A stretch of DNA of 64,000 nucleotides from Diaphorobacter limosus (GTDB taxonomy: Bacteria; Pseudomonadota; Gammaproteobacteria; Burkholderiales; Burkholderiaceae_C): the NCBI RefSeq assembly GCF_033100095.1, contig NZ_CP136921.1:2326501-2390500 (forward strand), written 5' to 3'. Below the pieces are notes generated by a model. The model searched no databases. It saw only the letters and a program-made list of their open reading frames with translations, and was not told the DNA's origin. The first letter of the stretch is position 1. Every line of letters begins with the position of its first letter. Of this stretch, positions 40,660-49,705 are shown one piece after another. Position numbers and translations under genes: made by a program.

Positions 40660-42153
40660 ATGAACAACAACACCGATCTGCACGACCTGGGCGTGACCCA
40701 GCTGGCCGCCGCACTGCGCGCCAAACAGGTGAGCGCCGTCGAGGCCGCCCAGCATTTCCTGGCGCGCGCCAAGGCGCACCAGGGCCTGGCCGCCTACCTG
40801 GCCATCGACGAGGACGTGACGCTGGCCCAGGCGCGCGCTCAGGATGCCGCCCTGGCCACGGGCCAGGCGGCGCCGCTGGCCGGCCTGCCAATCGCGCACA
40901 AGGACGTGTTCGTCACGCGCGACTTTCCCACCACCGCCGCCAGCAAGATGCTGGCCGGCTACCGCTCGCCGTTTGATGCCACGGTGGTCGCGCGTCTGGC
41001 GCAGGCAGGCTGCGTGACGCTGGGCAAACTCAGCTGCGACGAGTTCGCCATGGGCGCCAGCAACGAAAAGGCCGCCATTGCCGCCCTTGGGCTGGACGCG
41101 CCCCAGCCCGCGCATAACCCCTGGAACCCGCGGCATGTGCCCGGCGGCTCATCCGGCGGCTCGGCCGTGGCCGTGGCGGCGCGCCTGGCACCGGCGGCCA
41201 CCGGCACCGACACGGGCGGCTCCATCCGCCAGCCGGCCAGCTTTTGCGGCATTACCGGCATCAAACCCACCTACGGCCGCGCCAGCCGTTACGGCATGAT
41301 CGCCTTTGCCTCCAGCCTGGATCAGGCCGGCCCCATGGCACGCAGCGCCGAGGACTGCGCCCTGCTGCTGAGCCAGATCTGCGGCCCCGACCCGGAGCGC
41401 GACGCCACCAGCCTGGATCACCCGGCCGAGGATTTCACGCGCGGCCTGCAGGGCTCCATCGCCGGCCTGCGCATAGGCGTGCCGGCAGAATTTTTCAGCG
41501 ATGGCCTGCAGGACGACGTGCGCACCGCAGTCGAGGCGGCCCTGAAGGAATACGAAAAGCTGGGCGCCAGGCTGGTGCCCATCAGCCTGCCGCGCACCGC
41601 GCTGTCGGTGCCGGTGTACTACATCCTGGCCCCGGCCGAGGCCAGCTCCAACCTGTCGCGCTTTGACGGCGTGCGCTACGGCCACCGCGCCGAAAAGTAC
41701 GCCGACCTGCTGGACATGTACAAGAAGACCCGCGCCGAGGGCTTTGGCGACGAGGTCAAGCGCCGCATCATGATCGGCACCTATGTGCTGTCCGAGGGCT
41801 ACTACGACGCCTACTACCTGCAGGCGCAAAAGATCCGCCGCATGATCGCCGACGACTTCCAGGCCGCGTTCCAGCAATGCGACCTGATCGCCGGCCCGGT
41901 GGCGCCCAGCGTGGCGCCGCAGCTGGGCGCGCAGACCGACCCGGTGAGCAGCTACCTGGCCGACATCTACACCCTGCCGGCGTCGCTGGCCGGCCTGCCC
42001 GGCATGAGCGTGCCGGCGGGCTTTGGCGGCGCGGGCCTGCCCGTGGGCCTGCAGCTGATAGGCAACTACTTCCAGGAGGGTCGTTTGCTCAATGCCGCGC
42101 ACCAGCTGCAGCTGGCCACCGACCACCACCTGCGCCGCCCGGAGGGCTTCTGA
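40660..42153 (+). CDS. gatA: Asp-tRNA(Asn)/Glu-tRNA(Gln) amidotransferase subunit A
   Basis: A 497-residue amidase that makes ammonia from Gln for transamidation. The Ser-cisSer-Lys triad is complete: Lys81 (IAHKDVF), Ser164 (PGGSSGGSA) and Ser188 (TGGSIRQPA). Its presence implies that the organism makes Gln-tRNA and/or Asn-tRNA indirectly. Confidence 0.97.
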   Translation: MNNNTDLHDLGVTQLAAALRAKQVSAVEAAQHFLARAKAHQGLAAYLAIDEDVTLAQARAQDAALATGQAAPLAGLPIAHKDVFVTRDFPTTAASKMLAGYRSPFDATVVARLAQAGCVTLGKLSCDEFAMGASNEKAAIAALGLDAPQPAHNPWNPRHVPGGSSGGSAVAVAARLAPAATGTDTGGSIRQPASFCGITGIKPTYGRASRYGMIAFASSLDQAGPMARSAEDCALLLSQICGPDPERDATSLDHPAEDFTRGLQGSIAGLRIGVPAEFFSDGLQDDVRTAVEAALKEYEKLGARLVPISLPRTALSVPVYYILAPAEASSNLSRFDGVRYGHRAEKYADLLDMYKKTRAEGFGDEVKRRIMIGTYVLSEGYYDAYYLQAQKIRRMIADDFQAAFQQCDLIAGPVAPSVAPQLGAQTDPVSSYLADIYTLPASLAGLPGMSVPAGFGGAGLPVGLQLIGNYFQEGRLLNAAHQLQLATDHHLRRPEGF

Positions 42154-42155
42154 CC

Positions 42156-43601
42156 ATGAGCACGCAACTGATCCAGGGCTACGAGGTCGTCATCGGCTTC
42201 GAGACGCACGCCCAGCTGGCCACGCAATCCAAGATCTTCAGCCGCGCCAGCACCGCCTTTGGCGCCGAGCCCAATACCCAGGCCAGCGCCGTCGATCTGG
42301 CCCTGCCCGGCACCCTGCCGGTGATGAACCGCGAGGCCGTCGCCTGCGCTATCAAATTAGGACTTGCTCTTGGCTCCCACATTGCGCCAGAGAGCATTTT
42401 TGCCCGCAAGAACTACTTCTACCCGGATCTGCCCAAGGGCTACCAGATCAGCCAGTTCGAGATCCCGGTGGTGCAGGGCGGCGAGGTCAGCTTCTACCTG
42501 GGTGACGAGAAAAAAACCGTGCGCCTGGTGCGCGCCCACCTGGAGGAAGACGCGGGCAAGAGCCTGCACGAAGAGTTCCACGGCATGAGCGGCATCGATC
42601 TGAACCGCGCCGGCACGCCGCTGTTGGAGATCGTCACCGAGCCCGACATGCGCGGCAGCGAAGAAGCCGTGGCCTACGCCAAGGCGCTGCACCAGATCGT
42701 CACCTGGATTGGCATTTGCGACGGCAACATGCAGGAGGGGTCGTTCCGCTGCGACGCCAACGTCAGCGTGCGCAAGCCCGGCGCGCCGCTGGGCACGCGC
42801 CGCGAGATCAAGAACCTGAACAGCTTCAGGAACATGCAGCAGGCGATCGACTACGAGATCCGCTGGCAGATCGAACAACTGGAGGACGGCCACAAAATCC
42901 AGCAGGCCACCGTGCTGTTCAACCCCGACACCGGCGAGACGCGCGCCATGCGCACCAAGGAGGACGCGGCCGACTACCGCTACTTCCCCGATCCGGATCT
43001 GCCACCGCTGCGCATCGCCGCCAGCTGGATAGACGAGGTCAAGGCTGCCATGCCCGAGCTGCCGCGCGCCATGGCGGCGCGCTTCGTGGCGCAATACGGC
43101 CTGCCCGAGTACGACGCCACCACGCTCACGCAAAGCCGCACCATGGCGGCCTACTTCGAACAGGCAGCCCAGGCCTGCGGCCAGGCAAAATTAGCCAGCA
43201 ACTGGATCATGGGCGAGATCTCGCGGCGCCTGAACGCCGAGGAAATCGGCATGGAGGCAGTCAAGGTCACCAGCAGCCAGCTGGCCACGTTGATCAGCCG
43301 CATACAGGACGGCACCATCAGCAACAACGCGGCCAGGCAGGTCTTCGAGGCGCTGTGGAACGGCGAGGCCACCGAGGTGGACGCCATCATCGAGGCCAAG
43401 GGCCTGAAGCAAATGAATGACAGCGGCGCGCTGGAGAAAATCATCGACGAGGTGATCGCCGCCAACCCGGCCAACGTGGAGCAGTACCGCGCCGGCAAGG
43501 ACAAGGCCTTCAACGCCCTGGTCGGCCAGGTGATGAAGGCCAGCAAGGGCAAGGCGAATCCGCAGCAGGTCAATGAGCTGTTAAAGGCCAAATTGGCCTG
43601 A
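42156..43601 (+). CDS. gatB: Asp-tRNA(Asn)/Glu-tRNA(Gln) amidotransferase subunit B
   Basis: A 481-residue kinase/amidotransferase subunit. [32 protein letters not shown] and [12 protein letters not shown] are the catalytic-domain motifs, with the YqeY-like tail ([17 protein letters not shown]) at the end. Two bases after gatA. Two oddities: the region 42348-42410 uses A/T-rich codons unlike the rest of the gene and resembles a degenerate repeat copy, and the last codons with the stop lie in repeat copy J. Confidence 0.97.
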   Translation: MSTQLIQGYEVVIGFETHAQLATQSKIFSRASTAFGAEPNTQASAVDLALPGTLPVMNREAVACAIKLGLALGSHIAPESIFARKNYFYPDLPKGYQISQFEIPVVQGGEVSFYLGDEKKTVRLVRAHLEEDAGKSLHEEFHGMSGIDLNRAGTPLLEIVTEPDMRGSEEAVAYAKALHQIVTWIGICDGNMQEGSFRCDANVSVRKPGAPLGTRREIKNLNSFRNMQQAIDYEIRWQIEQLEDGHKIQQATVLFNPDTGETRAMRTKEDAADYRYFPDPDLPPLRIAASWIDEVKAAMPELPRAMAARFVAQYGLPEYDATTLTQSRTMAAYFEQAAQACGQAKLASNWIMGEISRRLNAEEIGMEAVKVTSSQLATLISRIQDGTISNNAARQVFEALWNGEATEVDAIIEAKGLKQMNDSGALEKIIDEVIAANPANVEQYRAGKDKAFNALVGQVMKASKGKANPQQVNELLKAKLA

Positions 43602-43639
43602 AACGCCCGCCAGACAAGCGCAAACAGCTATCAAAAATA
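43588..43639 (-). repeat. Dispersed intergenic repeat, copy J
   Basis: CCAAATTGGCCTGAAACGC, spacer, AAGCGCAAACAGCTATC and AAAAAT. It contains the final codons and stop of gatB. Followed at once by a perfect terminator palindrome, at a convergent junction. Confidence 0.75.
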
Positions 43640-43666
43640 AAGGCTCCTGCAGGAGCCTTTATTTTT
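43633..43666. terminator. Bidirectional terminator palindrome
   Basis: A perfect 34-base palindrome centred on CTCCTGCAGGAG with A-runs and T-runs at its ends, so each strand reads stem plus TTTATTTTT. It serves gatB and the convergent DUF4124 gene, whose stop codon lies inside it. Confidence 0.9.
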
Positions 43667-44369
43667 GCGGCGCCGGCAGCTGCCCCCATTGGGTGGACGA
43701 GGCGCGCTGCGCCGCCCACAGCTGGCGCAGCTGCGCCAGCTCGGCATCGAAGCGTTGGTGGATGCGGCGCTTCTCCAGCTCCTGGGTGGCCAGAAAGCGC
43801 TGCTGGTCGGCCAGGGCCTGCTCGTTGTCGGCAATCTGGCGCTGCAGCAGTACGGGGGCCTTGGTCACGTCGCCGCGGTAGAACTCCAGCTCCACGTCCA
43901 GCCGCCTGCGTTCGGCCTTCAGCGACTGCACGCGTTTGTGCGCCACGACGACAACCTCTTCCACCTGATCCAGCGCCGCATTGCGCTCGGCCTGGTGCGT
44001 GGCCTCGTCGGGGTAGCGCGCCGTGAGCGCGCGCTCGCGCCGGCGCTCCTCGGCGATGCGGGCGCTCTCCTCGGCCTGCTTGCGGCGCTGCACCTCCTGC
44101 GCCGCGCGTTCATGCTCGGTCAGCGAGGGGCCGATGCGGCGGCGCTCGGTACCGGTGTGGTCCAGCACGCGCTGCTCACGATCCACGCAATCGGCAATCG
44201 GCCGGTCGGAGGTGATGCGCCGGCCATGCTTGTCGATGCAGGTGTAGACCTCTTGCGGCGGCCTGGCCTGCTGCGCCCAGGCCTGCGCTGCCGCGGCCAG
44301 CGCAACGCATGTCATCAGCCCTCCCGTCACTGCCTTTGTTTTCAAGCCATTGCCCCTCTCACGGCCCAT
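43659..44369 (-). CDS. DUF4124-domain protein with coiled coil
   Basis: A 236-residue probably periplasmic protein. Signal peptide about 1-32 (ending AAAAQAWAQ). A DUF4124 domain follows (VYTCIDKHGRRITSDRPIADC, residues about 41-62), then long charged helices (RRKQAEESARIAEERRRER and on) that should form coiled coil. The function of DUF4124 proteins is unknown. The start is four bases from the pyrE stop, so both are likely co-transcribed. Confidence 0.85.
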   Translation of the reverse strand: MGRERGNGLKTKAVTGGLMTCVALAAAAQAWAQQARPPQEVYTCIDKHGRRITSDRPIADCVDREQRVLDHTGTERRRIGPSLTEHERAAQEVQRRKQAEESARIAEERRRERALTARYPDEATHQAERNAALDQVEEVVVVAHKRVQSLKAERRRLDVELEFYRGDVTKAPVLLQRQIADNEQALADQQRFLATQELEKRRIHQRFDAELAQLRQLWAAQRASSTQWGQLPAPQK

Positions 44370-44372
44370 GCC

Positions 44373-45071
44373 TCAGTCATTGACGCCATAGCGCTGGCGA
44401 TAGGCCAACACGCGCTCGTGGTGGGCGTGCATTTGCGCGTCGCCACCGTCAGCCGCCAAGTATTGCAGCAAGTCGGCCAGCTTGGCGATGGCACAAACCT
44501 GCATACCCAGCTCGCGGCGCACATATTGCACGGCGCTGTGCTCCACGTCCTGGCCGTTCTCGGTGGCCTTCTCCTGGCGATCGAGCGCAATCGCCATGGC
44601 GTGTGGCGTGGCGCCGGCGGCCTGGATCAGGGCGATGGACTCTCGCGCGGCCGTGCCGGCGCTCATCACGTCGTCGATGATGAGCACGCGGCCGGCCAGC
44701 GGCGCGCCCACCAGGGTGCCACCCTCGCCATGGTCCTTGGCCTCCTTGCGGTTATAGGCAAAGGGTACGTTCCTGCCCAGCCGCGCCAGCTCCACGGCCA
44801 CCGTGGCGGCCAGCGGGATGCCCTTGTAGGCCGGGCCGAAGACCATGTCGAACCCCACGCCGCTGGCCAGCAGCGCCTGTGCATAGAATTGCGCCAGGCG
44901 CCCGAGCTTGGCGCCATCGTCAAACAGGCCGGCGTTGAAGAAATATGGACTCATGCGCCCGGCCTTGGTCTTGAACTCACCAAAGCGCAGCACGCCGGAT
45001 TCCACCGCAAAACGCACGAATTCCTGTGCCAGGACGTCCTGATACGGCGCCGGCGCGTTGTCTGTCACCAT
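44373..45071 (-). CDS. pyrE: Orotate phosphoribosyltransferase
   Basis: A 232-residue enzyme that makes OMP from orotate and PRPP. The PRPP-binding motif is [29 protein letters not shown] and [11 protein letters not shown] are also conserved. About 20 residues longer than E. coli PyrE. Start at the ATG at 45071, [19 protein letters not shown]. This start codon overlaps the xth start on the other strand inside CCATGG. Confidence 0.94.
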   Translation of the reverse strand: MVTDNAPAPYQDVLAQEFVRFAVESGVLRFGEFKTKAGRMSPYFFNAGLFDDGAKLGRLAQFYAQALLASGVGFDMVFGPAYKGIPLAATVAVELARLGRNVPFAYNRKEAKDHGEGGTLVGAPLAGRVLIIDDVMSAGTAARESIALIQAAGATPHAMAIALDRQEKATENGQDVEHSAVQYVRRELGMQVCAIAKLADLLQYLAADGGDAQMHAHHERVLAYRQRYGVND

Positions 45072-45882
45072 GGATGCATCCTTGTTCAAATTAACCAGTC
45101 TTAACCTCAACGGCATCCGCTCGGCCACGTCCAAGGGCGTGGAGGAATGGATGGCGCAAAACCGCCCGGATTGTATTTGCGTGCAGGAGCTCAAGGCCCA
45201 GTCCGCCGACATGCAGGGGCGCTTTGAAGAGCTGGCGGGGCTCTCGGGCCATTTTCATTTTGCCGAGAAAAAAGGCTACTCCGGCGTGGGCATCTACACA
45301 CGCCACGCGCCCAGCGACGTGATCATCGGCTATGGCTCCGACGAATTCGACGCCGAAGGCCGCTATGTGGAGCTGCGCTTTGACCGGCCCGGGCGCCGGC
45401 TGTCGCTGATCAGCGCCTACTTCCCCAGCGGCAGCTCTGGCGAGGAGCGCCAGCAGGCCAAGTTCCGCTTCCTCGATGAATTCCACCCGCACCTGATGCG
45501 GCTCAAGGCCGAACGCGAGTTCATCCTCTGCGGCGACATCAACATCGCGCACCAGCAGGCGGACCTGAAGAACTGGCGCAGCAACCAGAAGAACAGCGGC
45601 TTCCTGCCCGAGGAGCGCGCCTGGATGACGAAGCTGCTGGGCGCCGAACCCGATGGCGGCCTGGTGGACGTGTACCGCCGCCTGCAGCCCGAGACCACCG
45701 ACGCCTGCTACACATGGTGGAGCAACCGCGGCCAGGCCTATGCGAACAATGTGGGGTGGCGGCTGGACTACCACCTGGCCACGCCGCAGCTTGCCGAACT
45801 GGCGCGCAGCGAGGCGATCTACAAGGGCGAGAAATTCAGCGACCATGCGCCGATCACCGTCGGCTACGACCTGGTCTTGTGA
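45070..45882 (+). CDS. xth: Exodeoxyribonuclease III (AP endonuclease)
   Basis: A 270-residue DNA repair nuclease. Catalytic motifs [20 protein letters not shown] (metal Glu), CGDINIAH and SDHAPITV are present. Three starts are possible: TTG 45058, ATG 45070 and TTG 45082. The last would give [13 protein letters not shown], the most common family start. If the ATG is used, it overlaps the pyrE start codon. Confidence 0.93.
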   Translation: MDASLFKLTSLNLNGIRSATSKGVEEWMAQNRPDCICVQELKAQSADMQGRFEELAGLSGHFHFAEKKGYSGVGIYTRHAPSDVIIGYGSDEFDAEGRYVELRFDRPGRRLSLISAYFPSGSSGEERQQAKFRFLDEFHPHLMRLKAEREFILCGDINIAHQQADLKNWRSNQKNSGFLPEERAWMTKLLGAEPDGGLVDVYRRLQPETTDACYTWWSNRGQAYANNVGWRLDYHLATPQLAELARSEAIYKGEKFSDHAPITVGYDLVL

Positions 45883-45903
45883 CGCATCGAGCCGGCGCGC
45901 GGC

Positions 45904-46785
45904 TCAGCCCCGGGCCAGCAGCTGCTGCACCACCGGGTGCTTGACGCGGCGCTCGGTGCTGATGGCGTAGTAGTGGTCTTCCACCCCCTCGCAGGGGCCG
46001 AGCAGCCGGGCCTGGTGGCGCTGCAGCAAATCGTCCTGCACCGACAGCGCGGCCGGGAACACCCCCAGGCCGCTGCCGCCAAAGGTCTCCAGCAGGGCGC
46101 TGTCTTCAAACTCGCCGACCACGCGCGGGCGCAGCCGGTGCTGGATCAGCCACTGGTCGAGCGGGCGGCGCACCGTGGAATGGGTGGTGGGCAGCAGCAC
46201 CGGCACCCGGTTGAGCGAGGCCGGAAACCCGTCCTGCGCCTGCTCCCACCAGTACGGCGCCGCGTACCAGCCCATGGCCGATGCACCCAGGGGGTGGTTG
46301 TGCACCTTCAGGTGCGGGTTGAAGGGCGCCGGGTGGTCGGACAGCACCACGTCCATCCGGTGCAGCGCCAGGTCGGCCAGCAGGTCCGCCATCTCGCCCT
46401 CGTGACACACCAGCCGCAGGCCGGGCGTGGCCAGCACCGGCTGCAGCAGGCGCTGCACCACCAGCTTGGGCAGGCCGTCGGCAATCCCCACCGTCAGGCG
46501 CACGGCCTGCACCTGGGCTGCGCCGCGCACCAGCTCCGGCAGCGATTCACCGAGCTGGAAGATCTGCTCGGCCTGCTGCAGCGCCACCACCCCGGCCTCG
46601 GTCAGTGCCAGGCCACGGCCGGCGGGCTTGAGCAGCTGGCAGCCCAGATCACGCTCCAACTCGCGCACCTGGGCGCTCACCGTCTGGATGGCCATGTCCA
46701 GGCGCGTGGCGGCGCGCGACATGCCGCCCTCCTTGGCGACCACCCAGAAGTAGTACAGATGGCGGTAGTTGAAGGCCAGGCTCAT
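45904..46785 (-). CDS. LysR-family regulator (NhaR-like)
   Basis: A 293-residue regulator. HTH at residues about 5-60 (YYFWVVAKEGGMSRAATRL, TVSAQVRELERDLG), with the C-terminal effector domain after it. The start NYRHLYYFWVVAKEGG is typical of NhaR, which senses sodium/alkali in enterobacteria. The divergent gene encodes a YccA-like protein, not NhaA, so the target may be that gene. Confidence 0.9.
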   Translation of the reverse strand: MSLAFNYRHLYYFWVVAKEGGMSRAATRLDMAIQTVSAQVRELERDLGCQLLKPAGRGLALTEAGVVALQQAEQIFQLGESLPELVRGAAQVQAVRLTVGIADGLPKLVVQRLLQPVLATPGLRLVCHEGEMADLLADLALHRMDVVLSDHPAPFNPHLKVHNHPLGASAMGWYAAPYWWEQAQDGFPASLNRVPVLLPTTHSTVRRPLDQWLIQHRLRPRVVGEFEDSALLETFGGSGLGVFPAALSVQDDLLQRHQARLLGPCEGVEDHYYAISTERRVKHPVVQQLLARG

Positions 46786-46883
46786 ATTCAGTTTTTACAG
46801 GATTTTCAATCACTGATTGTCTGCTTTTTCGCAAGGTATCAACACCCTATTCTGGCGCCCTTCTCCGTTACCCGGGATTCACC

Positions 46884-47561
46884 ATGAACCGACCTCTTGC
46901 TCTCTCAACACCCAGCGCCAGCACCGGCTGGGGCGCCAGCATTGCCCGGCACCGGGTGCTGCGCAACACCTATGCCCTGCTGTCCATGACGCTGCTGTTC
47001 AGCGCGGCCATTGCGGGGCTGGCGGTGGCGCTGCAGGCGCCGCCGGCCGGCCTGGTCATCACCCTGGTCGGCTACTTTGGCCTGCTGTTTCTCGTGCACA
47101 AGCTGCAGCACAGCGGCTGGGCGATTCCCGTGGTGTTCGCCCTGACGGGCTTCATGGGCTACACCCTGGGCCCGGTGCTGGCCAAACATCTGGCGCTGCC
47201 CGGCGGCGCGCAGACGATTGCGCTGGCCCTGGGCGCGACGGGCGCGACCTTTCTGGCCCTGTCGGCCTGGGTGCTGGCCTCGCGGCGCGACTTCAGCTTC
47301 ATGGGCGGCTTTCTCTTCGCCGGCATGGTGATTGCCCTGCTGGCCGGCCTGGGCGCCGTGTTTCTGCAGCTGCCGGCGCTGTCGCTGGCCGTCTCGGCCA
47401 TGGTGGCACTGCTGTCGGCCGGCATGATTTTGTTCGAGACCAGCCGCATCGTGAACGGCGGCGAGACCAACTACGTGCTGGCCACGGTGGGCCTGTTCGT
47501 GTCGCTGTTCAACCTGTTCACCAGCCTGCTGAGCCTGTTCGGCTTTGGCAGCAACGACTGA
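46884..47561 (+). CDS. Bax inhibitor-1 / YccA family membrane protein
   Basis: A 225-residue protein with seven helices. VLRNTYALLSMTLLFSAAIA and ALYLDLFN-like FVSLFNLFTSLLSLFGFG at the end match the BI-1/YccA family. E. coli YccA inhibits the protease FtsH. Divergent from the LysR gene and followed after 16 bases by a zinc-ribbon protein gene. Confidence 0.9.
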   Translation: MNRPLALSTPSASTGWGASIARHRVLRNTYALLSMTLLFSAAIAGLAVALQAPPAGLVITLVGYFGLLFLVHKLQHSGWAIPVVFALTGFMGYTLGPVLAKHLALPGGAQTIALALGATGATFLALSAWVLASRRDFSFMGGFLFAGMVIALLAGLGAVFLQLPALSLAVSAMVALLSAGMILFETSRIVNGGETNYVLATVGLFVSLFNLFTSLLSLFGFGSND

Positions 47562-47577
47562 TCACAAGGAAAAGCCT

Positions 47578-47856
47578 ATGAAATGCCCCCAGTGCAACGA
47601 CGTCACCCTGGTCATGGCCGAGCGCCAGGGCGTGGAGATCGACTACTGCACGCAATGCCGTGGCGTCTGGCTGGACCGTGGCGAGCTGGACAAGCTGATC
47701 GAGCGCAGCGCCCACGCCAGCCCGGCAGCGGCGCCGCAGCCAGCCTACCAGCGCCCCACGCACCGGCCCGACTTCGAGGACTCGGACTTTCGCCACCACG
47801 GCTCGCACGGCCAGCAGCGCAAGCACAAGTCCTGGCTCAGCGAGATCTTCGATTAA
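47578..47856 (+). CDS. zf-TFIIB-domain small protein
   Basis: A 92-residue cytosolic protein. MKCPQCNDVTLVMAERQG and IDYCTQCRGVWLDRGELDKL give the CxxC-x(n)-CxxC zinc ribbon (zf-TFIIB family). The rest is polar and ends KSWLSEIFD, a conserved tail in this small family. Role unknown. AAGGA Shine-Dalgarno; overlaps nothing. Confidence 0.88.
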   Translation: MKCPQCNDVTLVMAERQGVEIDYCTQCRGVWLDRGELDKLIERSAHASPAAAPQPAYQRPTHRPDFEDSDFRHHGSHGQQRKHKSWLSEIFD

Positions 47857-47899
47857 GCCGCCTCTCCCCCACCCTTGCCATTCTTCTCAGGAAAACTCC

Positions 47900-48364
47900 A
47901 TGAACGCTTCTTTTCGCTCCACCGCTACCGTGATCGCCCTGACCGCAGCCGCCCTGGCCGCCCCCTCGCTGGCCCATGCCAAGCGCCTGGGCGGCGGCAA
48001 GCCGATGCAGCGCAGCAGCCTGGCCAAGACCGCACCCGCCCCGGCGGCGCCGGTTGCCCCCAAGGCCAGCCCGGCGCCCACGGCACCCGCAACCCCGGCA
48101 GCAGCAGCACCCGCAGCGCCAGCTGCCGCCCCGACCGCCCGCGGCCCCGGCCTGATGGGCACCATGGGCGCGGCCGCCGTGGGCGCCGTGGCCGGCACCA
48201 TGGCCGGCAATGCGCTGGCCGGCGCCCTGCCTTCGGACAAGGACGCCAAGGCCAAGGAGGCCGAAGCCCAGGCACAGGCGGCAGAGAAGGAGGCCCAGGA
48301 GCTGCAGCGCAAGGCCGATGAAGCCAAAGCAAAGGCCGAAGCGGCCCGTGCGGCCGCCAAATAA
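47900..48364 (+). CDS. Secreted Ala/Pro-rich glycine-zipper protein (Tim44-like N-terminus)
   Basis: A 154-residue protein. Signal peptide about 1-26 (PSLAHA). KRLGGGKPMQRSS resembles the N-terminus of bacterial Tim44-like proteins, but no Tim44 domain follows. A Pro/Ala linker comes next, then a glycine-zipper segment (TMGAAAVGAVAGTMAGNALA) and a Lys/Ala/Glu-rich helix. Probably membrane-associated. Function unknown; may be a shortened relative of the Tim44-like family. Confidence 0.8.
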   Translation: MNASFRSTATVIALTAAALAAPSLAHAKRLGGGKPMQRSSLAKTAPAPAAPVAPKASPAPTAPATPAAAAPAAPAAAPTARGPGLMGTMGAAAVGAVAGTMAGNALAGALPSDKDAKAKEAEAQAQAAEKEAQELQRKADEAKAKAEAARAAAK

Positions 48365-48391
48365 GCGCCAACAGCTATATTTATTATAGCG
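48361..48391 (-). repeat. Dispersed intergenic repeat, copy K (partial)
   Basis: AAGCGCCAACAGCTATATTT and ATTATAGC, one half of the family. It starts at the stop codon of the upstream gene, at a convergent junction. Confidence 0.65.
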
Positions 48392-48430
48392 TGTCGAGGC
48401 GCCATCCCGAGCCGATGGCGCCCGGCCGGC

Positions 48431-49630
48431 TCACAACCCACCCTCGCGCAGCAGCTCGGCCTCGGCGCGCTCGGCCATGTGCACCAGCTTGCGGGCCATG
48501 CTCCAGCGGTGCACCTCGCTCGGGCCGTCGTAGATGCGAAAGGCGCGCATGTCGGTAAAGATGCGCATCACCGGCGTCTCGCCGGTCACGCCCTGGCCGC
48601 CCAGGATCTGCACGCTGCGGTCCACCACGCGCCACTCGGCCTCGGAGCACACGACCTTGGCGCGGCTGGATTCAAAGTTGCATTTCTCGCCCTGATCCAG
48701 CAGCCAGGCCGTGTGCCAGATATGCAGGCGCGCGGTGTGCAGATCCATGTCGTTGTCGGCCAGCATGAAGCCCACCCCCTCGTGCTCGGCCAGCGGCCGG
48801 CCGAAGGCCTGGCGCCGGCGCGCGTAGGCCAGGGCCTGGTCGTGCGCACGCCGGGCCTGGCCCAGCCAGCGCATGCAGTGCGTCAGGCGCGCGGGGGCCA
48901 GGCGCACCTGGGCGTAGCGAAAGCCCTGGCCGACCTCGCCCAGCACATCCGTTGCCGGCACACGCAGATCGTCAAAGCGCAGCACGCCGTGGCCGCCGGC
49001 AAAGCAGCTGTCCATGGCGTCCATGTTGCGCTCCAGGGTGATGCCGGGCCGGTCCATGTCGGACAAAAACATGGTCGCCGAGCCGTCCTCCATGCGCGCC
49101 ATGATGATGGCGTAGTGCGCGCCCTCGGCGCCGGTGATGAACCACTTGCGGCCGTTGATGACGTAGTCGTCGCCGTCGCGCCGTGCCGTGGTCGCCAGCA
49201 TCGACGGATCAGCCCCGGCGCCGGGCGCGGGCTCGGTCATGGCAAAGCAGGAGCGTGTCGCGCCTGCCACCTGCGGGCGCAGCCAGCGCTCTTTTTGCAC
49301 GGGCGTCGCCACCGCCTCCATCAAATGGATGTTGCCCTCGTCGGGTGCGTGGATGTTGAGCGCCGTCGGGCCGAGCCAGGAGTAGCCGGCCTCCTCGAAC
49401 ACTACGGCCTTTTCCACATGGCTCAGGCCCAGGCCGCCCATCTCGGGCGACGCGTGCGGCGTGAGCAGCCCCGCCGCCCTGCCGCGCGCCACCAGCTCGT
49501 TGCGCAGCGCCTCGCTGGGGCCGTGGTGCGACTGGCGCTCGTCGTTTTCCAGCGGAATCACCTGTTCGGCGACGAATTGTCTGGTTTTGTCGCGCAATGC
49601 GCGCAGTTCGGGGGGCAAAGAGAAATTCAT
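48431..49630 (-). CDS. Acyl-CoA dehydrogenase
   Basis: A 399-residue flavoprotein of the acyl-CoA dehydrogenase fold. CFAMTEPAPGAGADPSML is signature 1 (FAD/substrate), WFITGAEGAHYAI follows, and ILGGQGVTGETPV with RIYDGPSEVHRWSM is the C-terminal signature. It is close to the ACAD10/11-type group. It oxidises an acyl-CoA to the enoyl form; chain specificity is open. 75 bases after the SMP-30 gene on the same strand; whether it belongs to that operon is unclear. Confidence 0.92.
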   Translation of the reverse strand: MNFSLPPELRALRDKTRQFVAEQVIPLENDERQSHHGPSEALRNELVARGRAAGLLTPHASPEMGGLGLSHVEKAVVFEEAGYSWLGPTALNIHAPDEGNIHLMEAVATPVQKERWLRPQVAGATRSCFAMTEPAPGAGADPSMLATTARRDGDDYVINGRKWFITGAEGAHYAIIMARMEDGSATMFLSDMDRPGITLERNMDAMDSCFAGGHGVLRFDDLRVPATDVLGEVGQGFRYAQVRLAPARLTHCMRWLGQARRAHDQALAYARRRQAFGRPLAEHEGVGFMLADNDMDLHTARLHIWHTAWLLDQGEKCNFESSRAKVVCSEAEWRVVDRSVQILGGQGVTGETPVMRIFTDMRAFRIYDGPSEVHRWSMARKLVHMAERAEAELLREGGL

Positions 49631-49705
49631 GCGCTACCTCGTGATAAGGCCCGGCAGGGTGACCGGCATAGGAAGCTTTCTACCGCACTCCGCCGCCACC
49701 GAATT

